A DNA stretch of 54,954 nt from Oscillospiraceae bacterium (GTDB taxonomy: Bacteria; Bacillota; Clostridia; Oscillospirales; Acutalibacteraceae). Both the position numbers and the translations under genes were made by a program. Shown here piece after piece: positions 25,156 to 33,294 of this stretch; the first letter of the stretch is position 1; each line of letters opens with the position of its first letter. The notes below the pieces were generated by a model that saw only the letters and a list, made by a program, of their open reading frames with translations, made no database searches and had not been told where the DNA came from. The DNA is taken from positions 1 through 54,954 of the forward strand of contig SVPJ01000009.1 in NCBI GenBank assembly GCA_015065885.1, given 5' to 3'.

Positions 25156-26041
25156 AATACGCAATCCTAAAATACTCCAAATACTCTTTGAAGCGATCTT
25201 GAGCGGTAAGGCAGGTGTCCATCAAAAAGCCTTGCTCGTTATCCCACTCATTAAGCCCGCGGTAATAGAACAACTTCAGATCATCCCCAACGATAAAGGG
25301 GACGACGTTATGTTTTAAGCACTCCTTAAAAAGAATCAACCGACCGACACGGCCGTTGCCGTCTTGAAAGGGGTGAATGCGCTCAAACGCCACGTGAAAC
25401 GCGACAATATCCTGCAAGGAGGCCTGTTTTTTGCCGTTGTATGCGGCAAGAAGTTTTTTCATTTCGCCCGCCACGTCTTCGGGCGGTGTCGTCTCTCTCC
25501 CGCCCACTTCGTTCGGCAGTTTTTTGTATTCTCCTACCGCAAACCAGTCTTTACGGCTGTCCTCCGTCCCTTGCTTAAGCGTGGCGTGCAGCTCTTTAAT
25601 AAACTTTTCGGTAAGCGTGCCGTTTGCCGCATCGATCACCTTGTCAATGCACTGAAAGTGGTTAGCGGTCTCAATCACGTCATCCACCCGCACCACCCCG
25701 TTTTGAAGGCCGATGGTGTTGGTCTCAAAAATATAACGGGTCTGGTCATGGGTCAGGCGGCTTCCTTCCATATGATTGGAGTTATACGTCAACTCGATCT
25801 GTACCTTATGATATATGCCGCCCTTCAACTTGGCCGTCTTTTGCTCGCGCAGCACCTGCAGCAGCGTCGGCGTTTCCCGCCTTTTGTTCGCCCGTTCCGG
25901 TTTTTGGGCATTGGCGGGAATGTACCATGTTTTGCCGATACACTTGGCATCGGCAAGGCGGCCCTGCGCGCAGTAGTTGCGCACACTTCGCTCAGAAAGT
26001 CCCCATTTTTCAGCCATTTCGGCTACCGATACGTATTCCAT
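25154..26041 (-). CDS. Fic family protein with N-terminal DNA-binding helix-turn-helix
   Basis: The 295-aa protein starts with a MerR-like helix-turn-helix (YVSVAEMAEKWGLSERSVRNYCAQGRLADAKCIGKTWYIP, residues 2-42). The Fic core carries HPFQDGNGRVGR, with the catalytic His, acidic residue and Arg of AMP transferases. SNHMEG at about 90 fits the (S/T)xxxE(G/N) autoinhibitory motif that lies before the Fic fold in class II members. It probably AMPylates a target and may repress its own gene. Start: AGGAGGG stands 4 bases before the ATG at 26041; the longer frame upstream overlaps the promoter. The target is unknown. Confidence 0.9.
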   Translation of the reverse strand: MEYVSVAEMAEKWGLSERSVRNYCAQGRLADAKCIGKTWYIPANAQKPERANKRRETPTLLQVLREQKTAKLKGGIYHKVQIELTYNSNHMEGSRLTHDQTRYIFETNTIGLQNGVVRVDDVIETANHFQCIDKVIDAANGTLTEKFIKELHATLKQGTEDSRKDWFAVGEYKKLPNEVGGRETTPPEDVAGEMKKLLAAYNGKKQASLQDIVAFHVAFERIHPFQDGNGRVGRLILFKECLKHNVVPFIVGDDLKLFYYRGLNEWDNEQGFLMDTCLTAQDRFKEYLEYFRIAY

Positions 26042-26071
26042 AACACCCTCCTGTGTCGCCGAGATGTTTAT

Positions 26072-26139
26072 AGTATACCACGCTATCGGCAAAATATCAA
26101 CGGCAAATTAATAATATTTTTACAACGTTTTTGCCGATA
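26072..26139 (-). promoter_or_regulatory. Fic gene promoter with embedded inverted-repeat operator
   Basis: Minus strand: -35 TTGATA (complement of 26095-26100), 17-bp spacer, -10 TATACT (26072-26077). The spacer contains TTTTGCCGATA (complement of 26084-26094). The same 11-mer reappears inverted at 26129-26139, and once more inside the gene at 25930-25940. Position between -35 and -10 suggests repression. Confidence 0.65.
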
Positions 26140-26145
26140 AGACAC

Positions 26146-26178
26146 AAAAAGACGAGCGGCTTGCCCGCTCGTCTTTTT
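26146..26178. terminator. Bidirectional Rho-independent terminator
   Basis: AAAAAGACGAGCGG - CTTGC - CCGCTCGTCTTTTT. On the minus strand it terminates the CcdA-TlpA unit. Confidence 0.9.
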
Positions 26179-26782
26179 ACCCTTTGTATATCATATCGAT
26201 CCCGCGTTGCAACGTTTCGGCGTTGATCGCACCGGTGGCGTGGGCGACCAGGTTGCCCGCCGCATCGATAAAGTAGGTGGTGGGCAGGGAATACACACCG
26301 TAGGTGGCGGCGGCATCCTCGTCGGTATCGTACAGCACGGGGAAGGCGTAGCCCTTATCCGCAATGAAGCCTTTGGCGGTGTCGAGCGTTTCGCGTCCGC
26401 TCGTCATATTCACCATCAAAAACTGCACCTTGTCACCCAGCGCCTTGTATTTCTCATCGAAATCGGGCATTTCGCTTTGGCACGGGCCGCACCAGCTTGC
26501 CCAGAAATTGAGGACGATGGGACGTCCCACGTAGTCCGACAGTTTCACCGCCTCGCCTGCGGCGGTATACGCCGTGAAATCGGGGGCGGCGTGCGTTGGC
26601 GGTGCGGTGGTGGTGCCGCCGCCCGTCGTGGTCGTACCGCTCGCCGCCGTGGTCGTGCCGCCGTCCAACTGCAGTTGATCGGGTTTTGCCGTATCGCCCA
26701 AACGGGCATACAACACCGACGCACCGACGATCAACACCACCAGCACGAGCGACAGTATCAACAGCCCTTTTTTCTTATCCAC
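26177..26782 (-). CDS. TlpA/ResA-like membrane-anchored thioredoxin
   Basis: The 201-aa protein has an N-terminal signal anchor (KKKGLLILSLVLVVLIVGASVLY), a Gly/Thr linker (about 38-70) and an AhpC/TSA-thioredoxin domain with WASWCGPCQSEMPDF, the CxxC redox pair. It reduces or oxidises disulfides outside the membrane, drawing electrons from the CcdA partner encoded directly upstream (11-base gap). The GTG start at 26782 is chosen because AGGGGG stands 7 bases before it; the open frame upstream runs into ccdA. The physiological target is unknown; no cytochrome c genes are seen. Confidence 0.88.
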   Translation of the reverse strand: MDKKKGLLILSLVLVVLIVGASVLYARLGDTAKPDQLQLDGGTTTAASGTTTTGGGTTTAPPTHAAPDFTAYTAAGEAVKLSDYVGRPIVLNFWASWCGPCQSEMPDFDEKYKALGDKVQFLMVNMTSGRETLDTAKGFIADKGYAFPVLYDTDEDAAATYGVYSLPTTYFIDAAGNLVAHATGAINAETLQRGIDMIYKG

Positions 26783-26793
26783 AAATATACCCC

Positions 26794-27456
26794 CTATCCC
26801 AACAACGCGAGCATACGCCCGAACAGACCCGTTGCCATCAGCACACCGATCACAACGAGCAACCCGCCGCACACGGCGTTGATGACCTTGTAATGCTTTT
26901 TGATCCAATTAAACGCCGACTTCAAATACTCGATCAATACCGCGCTGATCACGAACGGAATGCCAAGCCCGAGTGAATAGGCAAGCAGCATCAGCATCCC
27001 CTCCGCCACGTGGGCTTGTTGGGAGGCGAGGGCGAGTGCCGAACCCAAAAACGCCCCGACGCAGGGGGTCCATCCCACCGAAAACACCACGCCGAACAAC
27101 ACGGCAGAGAAGAAACCCATATTCTCGGTGTTCACCCGCCGCCGACTTCCGCGAAACAGCGTAAACTTGAACACGCCGAGAAAATGCAGGCCGAAAAATA
27201 TCACGATCAGCCCCAGCACCGCGTCCACCGCCGTGCGGTACTCCCGCAGAAAACTGCCGATCGTGCCCGCAAGCGCCCCCAGCGCCGTGAACACCGCTGT
27301 AAAGCCGAGTACAAACCCCAGCGCACACGTGAGCGTTTTGCCCGTACTGCGCTCACCGCCGCCTGCAAAGTAGGAAACGTAGATCGGCAGCATCGGGAGC
27401 AGGCAAGGGGAGATAAACGTAATCATACCTTCCAAAAATGCAATGATATAGGTCAT
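26794..27456 (-). CDS. CcdA/DsbD-type thiol-disulfide transporter
   Basis: The 220-aa membrane protein has six hydrophobic helices, with FISPCLLPMLPIYVSYFAG and VGWTPCVGAFLG carrying the paired Cys-Pro motifs of CcdA. It moves reducing equivalents from cytoplasmic thioredoxin across the membrane to the adjacent TlpA-like protein. Start: AGAGGTG lies 6 bases before the ATG at 27456; the GTG at 27465 overlaps that ribosome binding site. Confidence 0.9.
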   Translation of the reverse strand: MTYIIAFLEGMITFISPCLLPMLPIYVSYFAGGGERSTGKTLTCALGFVLGFTAVFTALGALAGTIGSFLREYRTAVDAVLGLIVIFFGLHFLGVFKFTLFRGSRRRVNTENMGFFSAVLFGVVFSVGWTPCVGAFLGSALALASQQAHVAEGMLMLLAYSLGLGIPFVISAVLIEYLKSAFNWIKKHYKVINAVCGGLLVVIGVLMATGLFGRMLALLG

Positions 27457-27527
27457 ACCTGTCACCTCTTTCCTACAGTATAGCGTTTTTTTGCGGTTGT
27501 TGCAAGAGGTTTTTCTTCCCTTTCCTC

Positions 27528-27556
27528 TTGCAAAACGCGATGGTATACGCTATAAT
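27528..27556 (+). promoter_or_regulatory. Promoter of ychF
   Basis: TTGCAA (27528-27533), 17-bp spacer, TATAAT (27551-27556). Confidence 0.78.
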
Positions 27557-27590
27557 AAATCGGTAAAATGCATTTTTAAGGAGTACGTAT

Positions 27591-28685
27591 ATGAAACTCG
27601 GTATCGTCGGATTGCCGAACGTCGGCAAATCCACCTTGTTTAACGCCATCACCAACGCGGGCGCACAGAGCGCGAACTACCCCTTCTGCACCATCGACCC
27701 GAACGTGGGCGTGGTGGCGGTGCCGGACGAGCGTCTGGACCGTTTGGCAGAGATGTATGACCCCGTGAAGATCACCCCCGCAGTGATCGAATTCGTGGAT
27801 ATTGCGGGTTTGGTGAAGGGTGCCAGCCGCGGTGAAGGGCTCGGCAACAAGTTCCTTGCCAACATTCGCGAAGTGGATGCCATCGTGCACGTCGTGCGCT
27901 GTTTTGAAGACGACGATATCATCCACGTGGAGGGCAGTGTCGATCCCCTGCGCGATATCGAGACCATCAATCTGGAGCTCATTTTTGCGGATATGGAAAC
28001 GATGGAACGCCGTATCGACCGCACCGCGAAAGCGCTGAAAGGCGACAAGACCCTGCAGGGCGAATACGACTACCTCAAGACCGTATTGGCGGGTCTGACC
28101 GACGGCAAACCCGCCCGCGCACTCATCACCTCCCCCGAAGAGGAGGCGATCCTTGCGACCACCCCCCTGCTCACCGCGAAGCCTGTCATCTATGCTGCGA
28201 ATTTGAGCGAAGACGACTTCACCGGCGGGTTGGAGGACAACCCGCTCTTCCGCAAAGTGCAGGAACTCGCCGCGGCGGAAAACGCGGAAGTTCTGCCCAT
28301 CTGTGCGCAGATGGAAGCGGATATCGCGGATATGGACGCAGACGAGAAGCAGATGTTTTTGGAGGAACTGGGCCTTGCCCACTCCGGTCTTGACCGCCTG
28401 ATCCAAGCGAGTTATCGCTTGCTCGGTTTGATCTCGTATCTTACGGCGGGCCAACCCGAAGTGCGTGCGTGGACCATCACCAACGGCACCAAGGCGCCGC
28501 AGGCGGCGGGTAAGATCCACACCGACTTTGAGCGCGGCTTCATCCGCGCCGAAGTGATCGCCTACGACGATCTGATGGCGTGCGGCTCGATGACCGCCGC
28601 CAAGGAAAAAGGGCTTGTCCGCTCGGAGGGCAAGGAATACGTGATGAAGGACGGCGACATCGTGCTGTTCCGTTTCAACGTGTAA
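27591..28685 (+). CDS. ychF: Ribosome-associated ATPase YchF (OLA1 family)
   Basis: The 364-aa Obg-related protein has G1 GLPNVGKST, the switch region [20 protein letters not shown], and NLSED in place of the NKxD guanine motif, which explains the ATP preference of this family. The C-terminal TGS domain ([32 protein letters not shown]) is complete. YchF associates with ribosomes and is involved in stress responses. ATG follows AAGGAGTACGTAT. Confidence 0.96.
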   Translation: MKLGIVGLPNVGKSTLFNAITNAGAQSANYPFCTIDPNVGVVAVPDERLDRLAEMYDPVKITPAVIEFVDIAGLVKGASRGEGLGNKFLANIREVDAIVHVVRCFEDDDIIHVEGSVDPLRDIETINLELIFADMETMERRIDRTAKALKGDKTLQGEYDYLKTVLAGLTDGKPARALITSPEEEAILATTPLLTAKPVIYAANLSEDDFTGGLEDNPLFRKVQELAAAENAEVLPICAQMEADIADMDADEKQMFLEELGLAHSGLDRLIQASYRLLGLISYLTAGQPEVRAWTITNGTKAPQAAGKIHTDFERGFIRAEVIAYDDLMACGSMTAAKEKGLVRSEGKEYVMKDGDIVLFRFNV

Positions 28686-28690
28686 TTTTT

Positions 28691-28724
28691 ACGGGGGTTG
28701 GTTTTGGTATCCGCCCCCGTTTTT
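28691..28724 (+). terminator. Probable terminator of ychF
   Basis: ACGGGGG...CCCCCGT with a 16-base loop, followed by TTTT. Confidence 0.7.
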
Positions 28725-28743
28725 ATGAAAAGAGGTAGATTTT

Positions 28744-30831
28744 ATGTTTCATCCCGCTGCCCGATGGATCGGCACCGACCGCGCGGACGTGCCCGTTATT
28801 CGCCGTCGCTTTTGTGTGAACGCCCCCGAAAACGCCACCCTCACCATCACGGGTCTCGGCTATTTTGAAGCCAGGATCAACGGGCAGTCGGTCACCGACG
28901 CCCGTTTTCTCCCCGTCATCAGCGACTACGAGCCGCGCGACCTTTCGACGCTTGCCTATCCGCTGTTTGATAAACTTACTCATCGGGTGTATTATTACGC
29001 CTTCGACGTTTCCGCACTGTTGCGCGAAGGGGAAAACGAGCTTACTATAACCCTTGCCCCCGGGTTTTACCGCCAACACGAAAAGACCGAGGAAGGCGAC
29101 ACCTCGTTCGGTGAATATTTAAAGACGATCTACACCATTCACGCGGGGGACTGCACCGTGTTTTCGGACGGCAGTGAAACGTGGCAAGAAGAAGCCATTC
29201 GCTACTGCAACCTCTATTACGGCGAGGTGATCGACCCTGCCGCCGTCACGGGTGAGGCGTATCCCGTGACCGTGCTCCCCGCCCCCGAAACCGCACTGTG
29301 CCCCGCCGCCGGCACCCCCGACCGTGTGATCCGCACCGTGACCCCGCAAAAGTTGCACACGGTAAACGGGCGCACCGTATGGGACGTGGGCGAGAACATC
29401 AGCGGTGTGGTGCGGGTGACCACCCACGCCGCGGCAGGCACGCGCATCACCCTGCGCTTTGCCGAAAACCTATCCCCCGAAGGCGAATTGAACTTTCACA
29501 CGGCGGGCGGACACTGCGTATCGAAGAACGGCCGCCCGCAGATCATGGAAGACGTGTTCGTAGCAGACGGCACCGCCCGTACCTTTGAGCCGACCTTCGT
29601 GTGGCACGCGTTCCGCTATTTTGATGTGGAAGGCGCTATCGACACCGCCGAGGTACTCGTCATTCACAGCGACGTGGACGTTACCGCGACCTTTGAGGTG
29701 CCGCACGAGGGAGCGACCTTCTTGTACGACGCGTTTTTGCAGGCACAGCAGAACAATATGCACGGCAGTATCCCCTCGGATTGCCCCCACCGCGAACGGT
29801 TGGGGTACACGGGCGACGGGCAGGTGTGCGCCCCCGCCGCCATGCTGACGATGGACACCAAGGCGTTTTATGAAAAGTGGATCACCGACATTCTGGATTG
29901 TCAGGACACGGTGGGCGGTCACGTGCAACACACCGCCCCGCTGATGGGTGGCGGCGGCGGTCCCGGCGGTTGGGGATGCGCCATCGTGCTGGTGCCGTGG
30001 GCGTACTATCGGCAATACGGCGACGTGGATATGCTGCGCCGTTGCTACGAGCCGATGTGCCGCTGGATGGCGTATCTGGACACCCGCATGGAAAACGGAC
30101 TCATCGTCCGCGAGGAAGAAAAGGGCTGGTGTCTCGGCGACTGGGCGGTACAACCGCTGCCTCCCGCCGCCTTTGTGAACACCTGCTATTACATCCAATG
30201 TATGCGCTTGCTTGAAAAAATCTCCCCCCTTGTCGGACGCGCTGAAAAAGCGGCAGGCTTTGCCGCCCGCCGTGCGGTGGCGGAAGACGCCGTGCGCCGT
30301 GAGTTTGCGCCGTTCCCCGTGGAATACGGCGGCAGTGCCTTTGCTGTTTGGTGCGGGCTGGCAGGGCAGGAACTTGCCGACAAAACCGCGGCGTATTACG
30401 ATGCGCTCGGTCATTTTGACACCGGCTTTTTAGCAACCGACCTGCTGTTCGAAGTGCTGTTCGAGTATGGTCACGCAGACACGGTGTGGCATCTCTTGAG
30501 CGGCGAGGAAGCGGGTTGCTATCTGTATCAAAAGCGGCGCGGCGGCACGGCGTTGTGGGAACATTGGACAGGTGGCTTTTCGCACGATCACCCCATGTAC
30601 GGCGGCGGTGTGCGCACCTTGTTCACCCATCTGCTCGGTATGAAACAACATCCCGACACGGCGGGCTGGACGCGCGTTGTTATCGACCCGAAAATACCGC
30701 AGGATCTCCCGTGGGCGAAGGGCAGCATCGAAACGCCCCTCGGCACCCTTTCGGTTTCGTGGGAGCAGACGGAATACGGGCTTTCTCTCACGGTCGATGC
30801 TCCCGAGGGCATGACGGTCGAGGGTGTGTGA
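28744..30831 (+). CDS. Intracellular alpha-L-rhamnosidase (GH78-like)
   Basis: The 695-aa protein lacks a signal peptide. N-terminal beta domains (about 1-310) precede an (alpha/alpha)6 barrel with DCPHRERLGYTGDGQ at about 345, the GH78 signature holding catalytic acid residues, and ALWEHWTGGFSHDHPMYGG at about 600. A C-terminal beta domain follows. It would cleave terminal rhamnose from imported oligosaccharides or glycosides. It starts 22 bases after the ychF terminator T-run, preceded by AAAAGAGGTAGATTTT. It overlaps the HAD gene end to start (TGATATG) and so forms a two-gene unit. Confidence 0.9.
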   Translation: MFHPAARWIGTDRADVPVIRRRFCVNAPENATLTITGLGYFEARINGQSVTDARFLPVISDYEPRDLSTLAYPLFDKLTHRVYYYAFDVSALLREGENELTITLAPGFYRQHEKTEEGDTSFGEYLKTIYTIHAGDCTVFSDGSETWQEEAIRYCNLYYGEVIDPAAVTGEAYPVTVLPAPETALCPAAGTPDRVIRTVTPQKLHTVNGRTVWDVGENISGVVRVTTHAAAGTRITLRFAENLSPEGELNFHTAGGHCVSKNGRPQIMEDVFVADGTARTFEPTFVWHAFRYFDVEGAIDTAEVLVIHSDVDVTATFEVPHEGATFLYDAFLQAQQNNMHGSIPSDCPHRERLGYTGDGQVCAPAAMLTMDTKAFYEKWITDILDCQDTVGGHVQHTAPLMGGGGGPGGWGCAIVLVPWAYYRQYGDVDMLRRCYEPMCRWMAYLDTRMENGLIVREEEKGWCLGDWAVQPLPPAAFVNTCYYIQCMRLLEKISPLVGRAEKAAGFAARRAVAEDAVRREFAPFPVEYGGSAFAVWCGLAGQELADKTAAYYDALGHFDTGFLATDLLFEVLFEYGHADTVWHLLSGEEAGCYLYQKRRGGTALWEHWTGGFSHDHPMYGGGVRTLFTHLLGMKQHPDTAGWTRVVIDPKIPQDLPWAKGSIETPLGTLSVSWEQTEYGLSLTVDAPEGMTVEGV

Positions 30832-30832
30832 T

Positions 30833-31654
30833 ATGGGAAAATTCGAAGGGGTACTTTTTTGCACCGATCTGGACGGCACGCTGTATACGTCGAACAAAAC
30901 CGTGTCTAAGCAAAACCTGGATGCTATCCACTATTTCAAGGCGGAAGGCGGGCTGTTTACCTTTATCACGGGACGTGTTCCCGCCACGTCACAATATATC
31001 TGCGACACCATCCGCCCCAACGCACCGTACGGGTGTCTGAACGGCGGCGGTATCTACGACGCCGAAAAGGGCCGTTATCTTTGGAACGCTTTTCTCCCTC
31101 GCGAAGTGATCGAACTCGTGCGCGCCGTGGATACGCAACTGCCCGCGATCGGTATCCAGTACAACACCGAAAAGCAGGTGTATTTTAACAAAGACAACCC
31201 CGCCATGGTGCATTTTCGTGCGGTGACAGGCCTGCCGTACGTGACGTGTCCGTTTGAGGCGGTGGAAGAACCCGTTTTAAAGATCGTCTTTGCCCACGAC
31301 GACGCGGAACAAATTGCGGCGCTGATGCAACTGCTGAACGAACACCCGCTCGCATCCCGTGTGGATTTCATCCACGCGGAACGGCGACTCTACGAGATTC
31401 TGCCGAAAGGGGCAAGCAAGGGCAACCTGCTTTGTAAAATGGCTGAACTGCTTGGGATTTCGGCAAAGAAAACGATTGCTGTGGGTGATTACTACAACGA
31501 CGTTTCGATGATACGGGCGGCAAGACTCGGTTTTGCGGTGTCCAACGCCGCCGACGATGTCAAAGCGGTTGCCGATCATGTGACCGTGAGCAACAACGAG
31601 CATGCCATTGCCGCCATCATCGACGGCCTGGATCGCGGGATATATACTCTGTAA
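30833..31654 (+). CDS. Cof-type HAD-IIB sugar phosphatase
   Basis: The 273-aa protein has motif I CTDLDGTLYTSNK (Asp12 and Asp14), TFITGRVPAT as motif II, the type IIB cap, Lys in GASKGNLL and motif IV AVGDYYNDVSMI. Such enzymes dephosphorylate phosphosugars or flavin intermediates. The ATG at 30833 is 2 bases from the rhamnosidase stop, with GAGGGTG as ribosome binding site; an in-frame GTG at 30824 is less likely. The link to rhamnose use is suggested only by co-transcription. Confidence 0.9.
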   Translation: MGKFEGVLFCTDLDGTLYTSNKTVSKQNLDAIHYFKAEGGLFTFITGRVPATSQYICDTIRPNAPYGCLNGGGIYDAEKGRYLWNAFLPREVIELVRAVDTQLPAIGIQYNTEKQVYFNKDNPAMVHFRAVTGLPYVTCPFEAVEEPVLKIVFAHDDAEQIAALMQLLNEHPLASRVDFIHAERRLYEILPKGASKGNLLCKMAELLGISAKKTIAVGDYYNDVSMIRAARLGFAVSNAADDVKAVADHVTVSNNEHAIAAIIDGLDRGIYTL

Positions 31655-31656
31655 CG

Positions 31657-31697
31657 AAAACGGACAGCAAATGGAAACCATTCGCTGTCCGTTTTTT
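31657..31697. terminator. Bidirectional Rho-independent terminator
   Basis: AAAACGGACAGC...GCTGTCCGTTTT with T-run, between the convergent HAD and transaldolase genes. Confidence 0.85.
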
Positions 31698-31701
31698 ACG
31701 T

Positions 31702-32355
31702 TTACTTGTTTTCGACCGTTTGCCAATCCGCTAAGAATTTTTCGATGCCCGCCGTGGTCAACGGATGGCCGATCATTCCTTCGATCACCTTCGCAGGAAC
31801 GGTGGCAATGTCACTGCCCGCGCGCGCCGCCTCCAGCACGTGGGTCGTGCTGCGGATGGATGCCGCAATGATCTCGGTCTTCATGCCGTAGGTCTTGAAG
31901 ATCTCCGCAATGTCCTTGATGAGCGCAATGCCGTCCTGACCGATATCGTCCAGTCTGCCGACAAAGGGGCTGACGAAGGTCGCGCCCGCTCTGGCCGCGA
32001 GCAGTGCCTGCGCCGCAGAAAAGATCAGTGTCACGTTGGTCTTGATCCCCATCGCCGTGAGTCTTTTGGTTGCTTTCAACCCCTCGGCACACATCGGGAT
32101 CTTAATGACCACGTTGGGGTTGTTGATCTTTTTATACAACTCCTGCGCCTCTTCGACCATCGCATCCGCTTCGAGCGACACGACTTCCGCGCTGATCGGG
32201 CCATCGACGATCGCGGTGATCTCGCGGATGACCTCCAAAAAGTCGCGCCCCTCACGGGCGATCAGGGACGGGTTAGTGGTCACACCGCAGATGACGCCGA
32301 GGTCGTTCGCGCGTTTGATCTCGTCCACGTTTGCGGTATCAATAAACAGTTTCAT
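31702..32355 (-). CDS. Transaldolase (short, fructose-6-phosphate aldolase-like)
   Basis: The 217-aa TIM-barrel enzyme belongs to the small TalC/FSA group: [10 protein letters not shown] at the start, [13 protein letters not shown], the Schiff-base Lys85 in NVVIKIPM, and [32 protein letters not shown]. It either interconverts pentose phosphate pathway sugars or cleaves fructose-6-phosphate; the two activities are hard to tell apart by eye. With xylAB it would complete pentose use. AAGGTGGCAGGATACG precedes the ATG. It is divergent from the DeoR regulator. Confidence 0.92.
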   Translation of the reverse strand: MKLFIDTANVDEIKRANDLGVICGVTTNPSLIAREGRDFLEVIREITAIVDGPISAEVVSLEADAMVEEAQELYKKINNPNVVIKIPMCAEGLKATKRLTAMGIKTNVTLIFSAAQALLAARAGATFVSPFVGRLDDIGQDGIALIKDIAEIFKTYGMKTEIIAASIRSTTHVLEAARAGSDIATVPAKVIEGMIGHPLTTAGIEKFLADWQTVENK

Positions 32356-32385
32356 CGTATCCTGCCACCTTAAAATTTTTTAATT

Positions 32386-32424
32386 TACCAAAGCGCTTGA
32401 CAGCGGCTTTGAAAACAGTATAAT
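32386..32424 (+). promoter_or_regulatory. Promoter of the DeoR gene with cre-like palindrome
   Basis: TTGACA (32397-32402), 16-bp spacer, TATAAT (32419-32424). AAGCGCTT (32391-32398), the core of LacI/CcpA-type operators, overlaps the -35 box and lies between the divergent genes. Confidence 0.6.
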
Positions 32425-32518
32425 GATTATAGCGTGTGCGCGAAATAAACGCAATATGCGGCGGTAAAACGGACAAATAAGCAGTATTTTTTTAAAAACG
32501 AGCAAAAGGAGTGGCGAA

Positions 32519-33256
32519 ATGAGCATTACGAAAAGGCAAGAACAGATCGTCGCATTACTTGAGGAACACGGTTTTATGAGTGTGGAGAGGCTTTCGGAGA
32601 TGACCTACACCTCGCCGTCGAGTATCCGGCGCGATCTTACGCGGTTGCAAAATCTGTATCTCATCCGTCGCACCCACGGCGGCGCGTCGATCTTCAAGGA
32701 ACTCAACCACGCCGTGCCGCTTAACAGCCGTATGGAGAAGAATATCGCCGAAAAACGGAAGATCGCCAAAACCGCCGCGGCTCTTTTGCACGACGGACAG
32801 ACGGTGATGCTGGACGGCTCGTCCACGGCGGGATTTATGGTGCCGCACATCGCCAAGCATAAGGATATGGTACTGTTTACGAACAATATGCAGACGGCGA
32901 TCAACGCGGTCAACTTCGGCATTCCGACCCACTGCATCGGCGGCGCGTCGGTCAACGGGTCGGCGGTATTGGGCGGTGAGCAGGCATACGACGTTGTCGT
33001 GAACCTCTTTCCCGATATTCTGTTTTTTTCCTCCCAGTGCGTGGACCGCGAAGGCTATATCTACGACCCTATCTTGGAGGAAAACCACATTCGCGAATTG
33101 ATGCTGAAAAATGCGGCGTGCCGCGTGTTTTTGTGCGACGGCGAAAAATTCGGCAAACGCTCGCTCTACCGCCTTTGCTCGGTGGACGATATCGACGTGT
33201 GCGTGTTTGACCGACAGATTCCCGAATTGCACACCAAAACGAAAGTGCTGTATTGA
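32519..33256 (+). CDS. DeoR/GlpR family transcriptional repressor
   Basis: The 245-aa protein has the DeoR N-terminal helix-turn-helix (TKRQEQIVALLEEHGFMSVERLSEMTYTSPSSIRRDLTRLQ, about residues 3-43, followed by RRTHGGA) and a sugar-phosphate-binding sensor domain with DGSSTAGFMVPHIAKHKDMVLFTNN. Its neighbours, transaldolase (divergent) and fucI (convergent), suggest control of pentose or fucose genes; the effector is unknown. AAAAGGAGTGGCGAA gives the start. Confidence 0.9.
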   Translation: MSITKRQEQIVALLEEHGFMSVERLSEMTYTSPSSIRRDLTRLQNLYLIRRTHGGASIFKELNHAVPLNSRMEKNIAEKRKIAKTAAALLHDGQTVMLDGSSTAGFMVPHIAKHKDMVLFTNNMQTAINAVNFGIPTHCIGGASVNGSAVLGGEQAYDVVVNLFPDILFFSSQCVDREGYIYDPILEENHIRELMLKNAACRVFLCDGEKFGKRSLYRLCSVDDIDVCVFDRQIPELHTKTKVLY

Positions 33257-33260
33257 CGCA

Positions 33261-33294
33261 AAACAGCCACCCGTGCGGCGGGTGGCTGCTTTTC
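33261..33294. terminator. Terminator between the DeoR gene and fucI
   Basis: CAGCCACCCG (33264-33273) with CGGGTGGCTG (33279-33288), then CTTTTC; bidirectional. Confidence 0.85.

Noticed and set aside
26042-26092. N-terminal extension of the Fic protein
   Set aside because: It would begin upstream of a clear AGGAGGG and cover the promoter -10 box.
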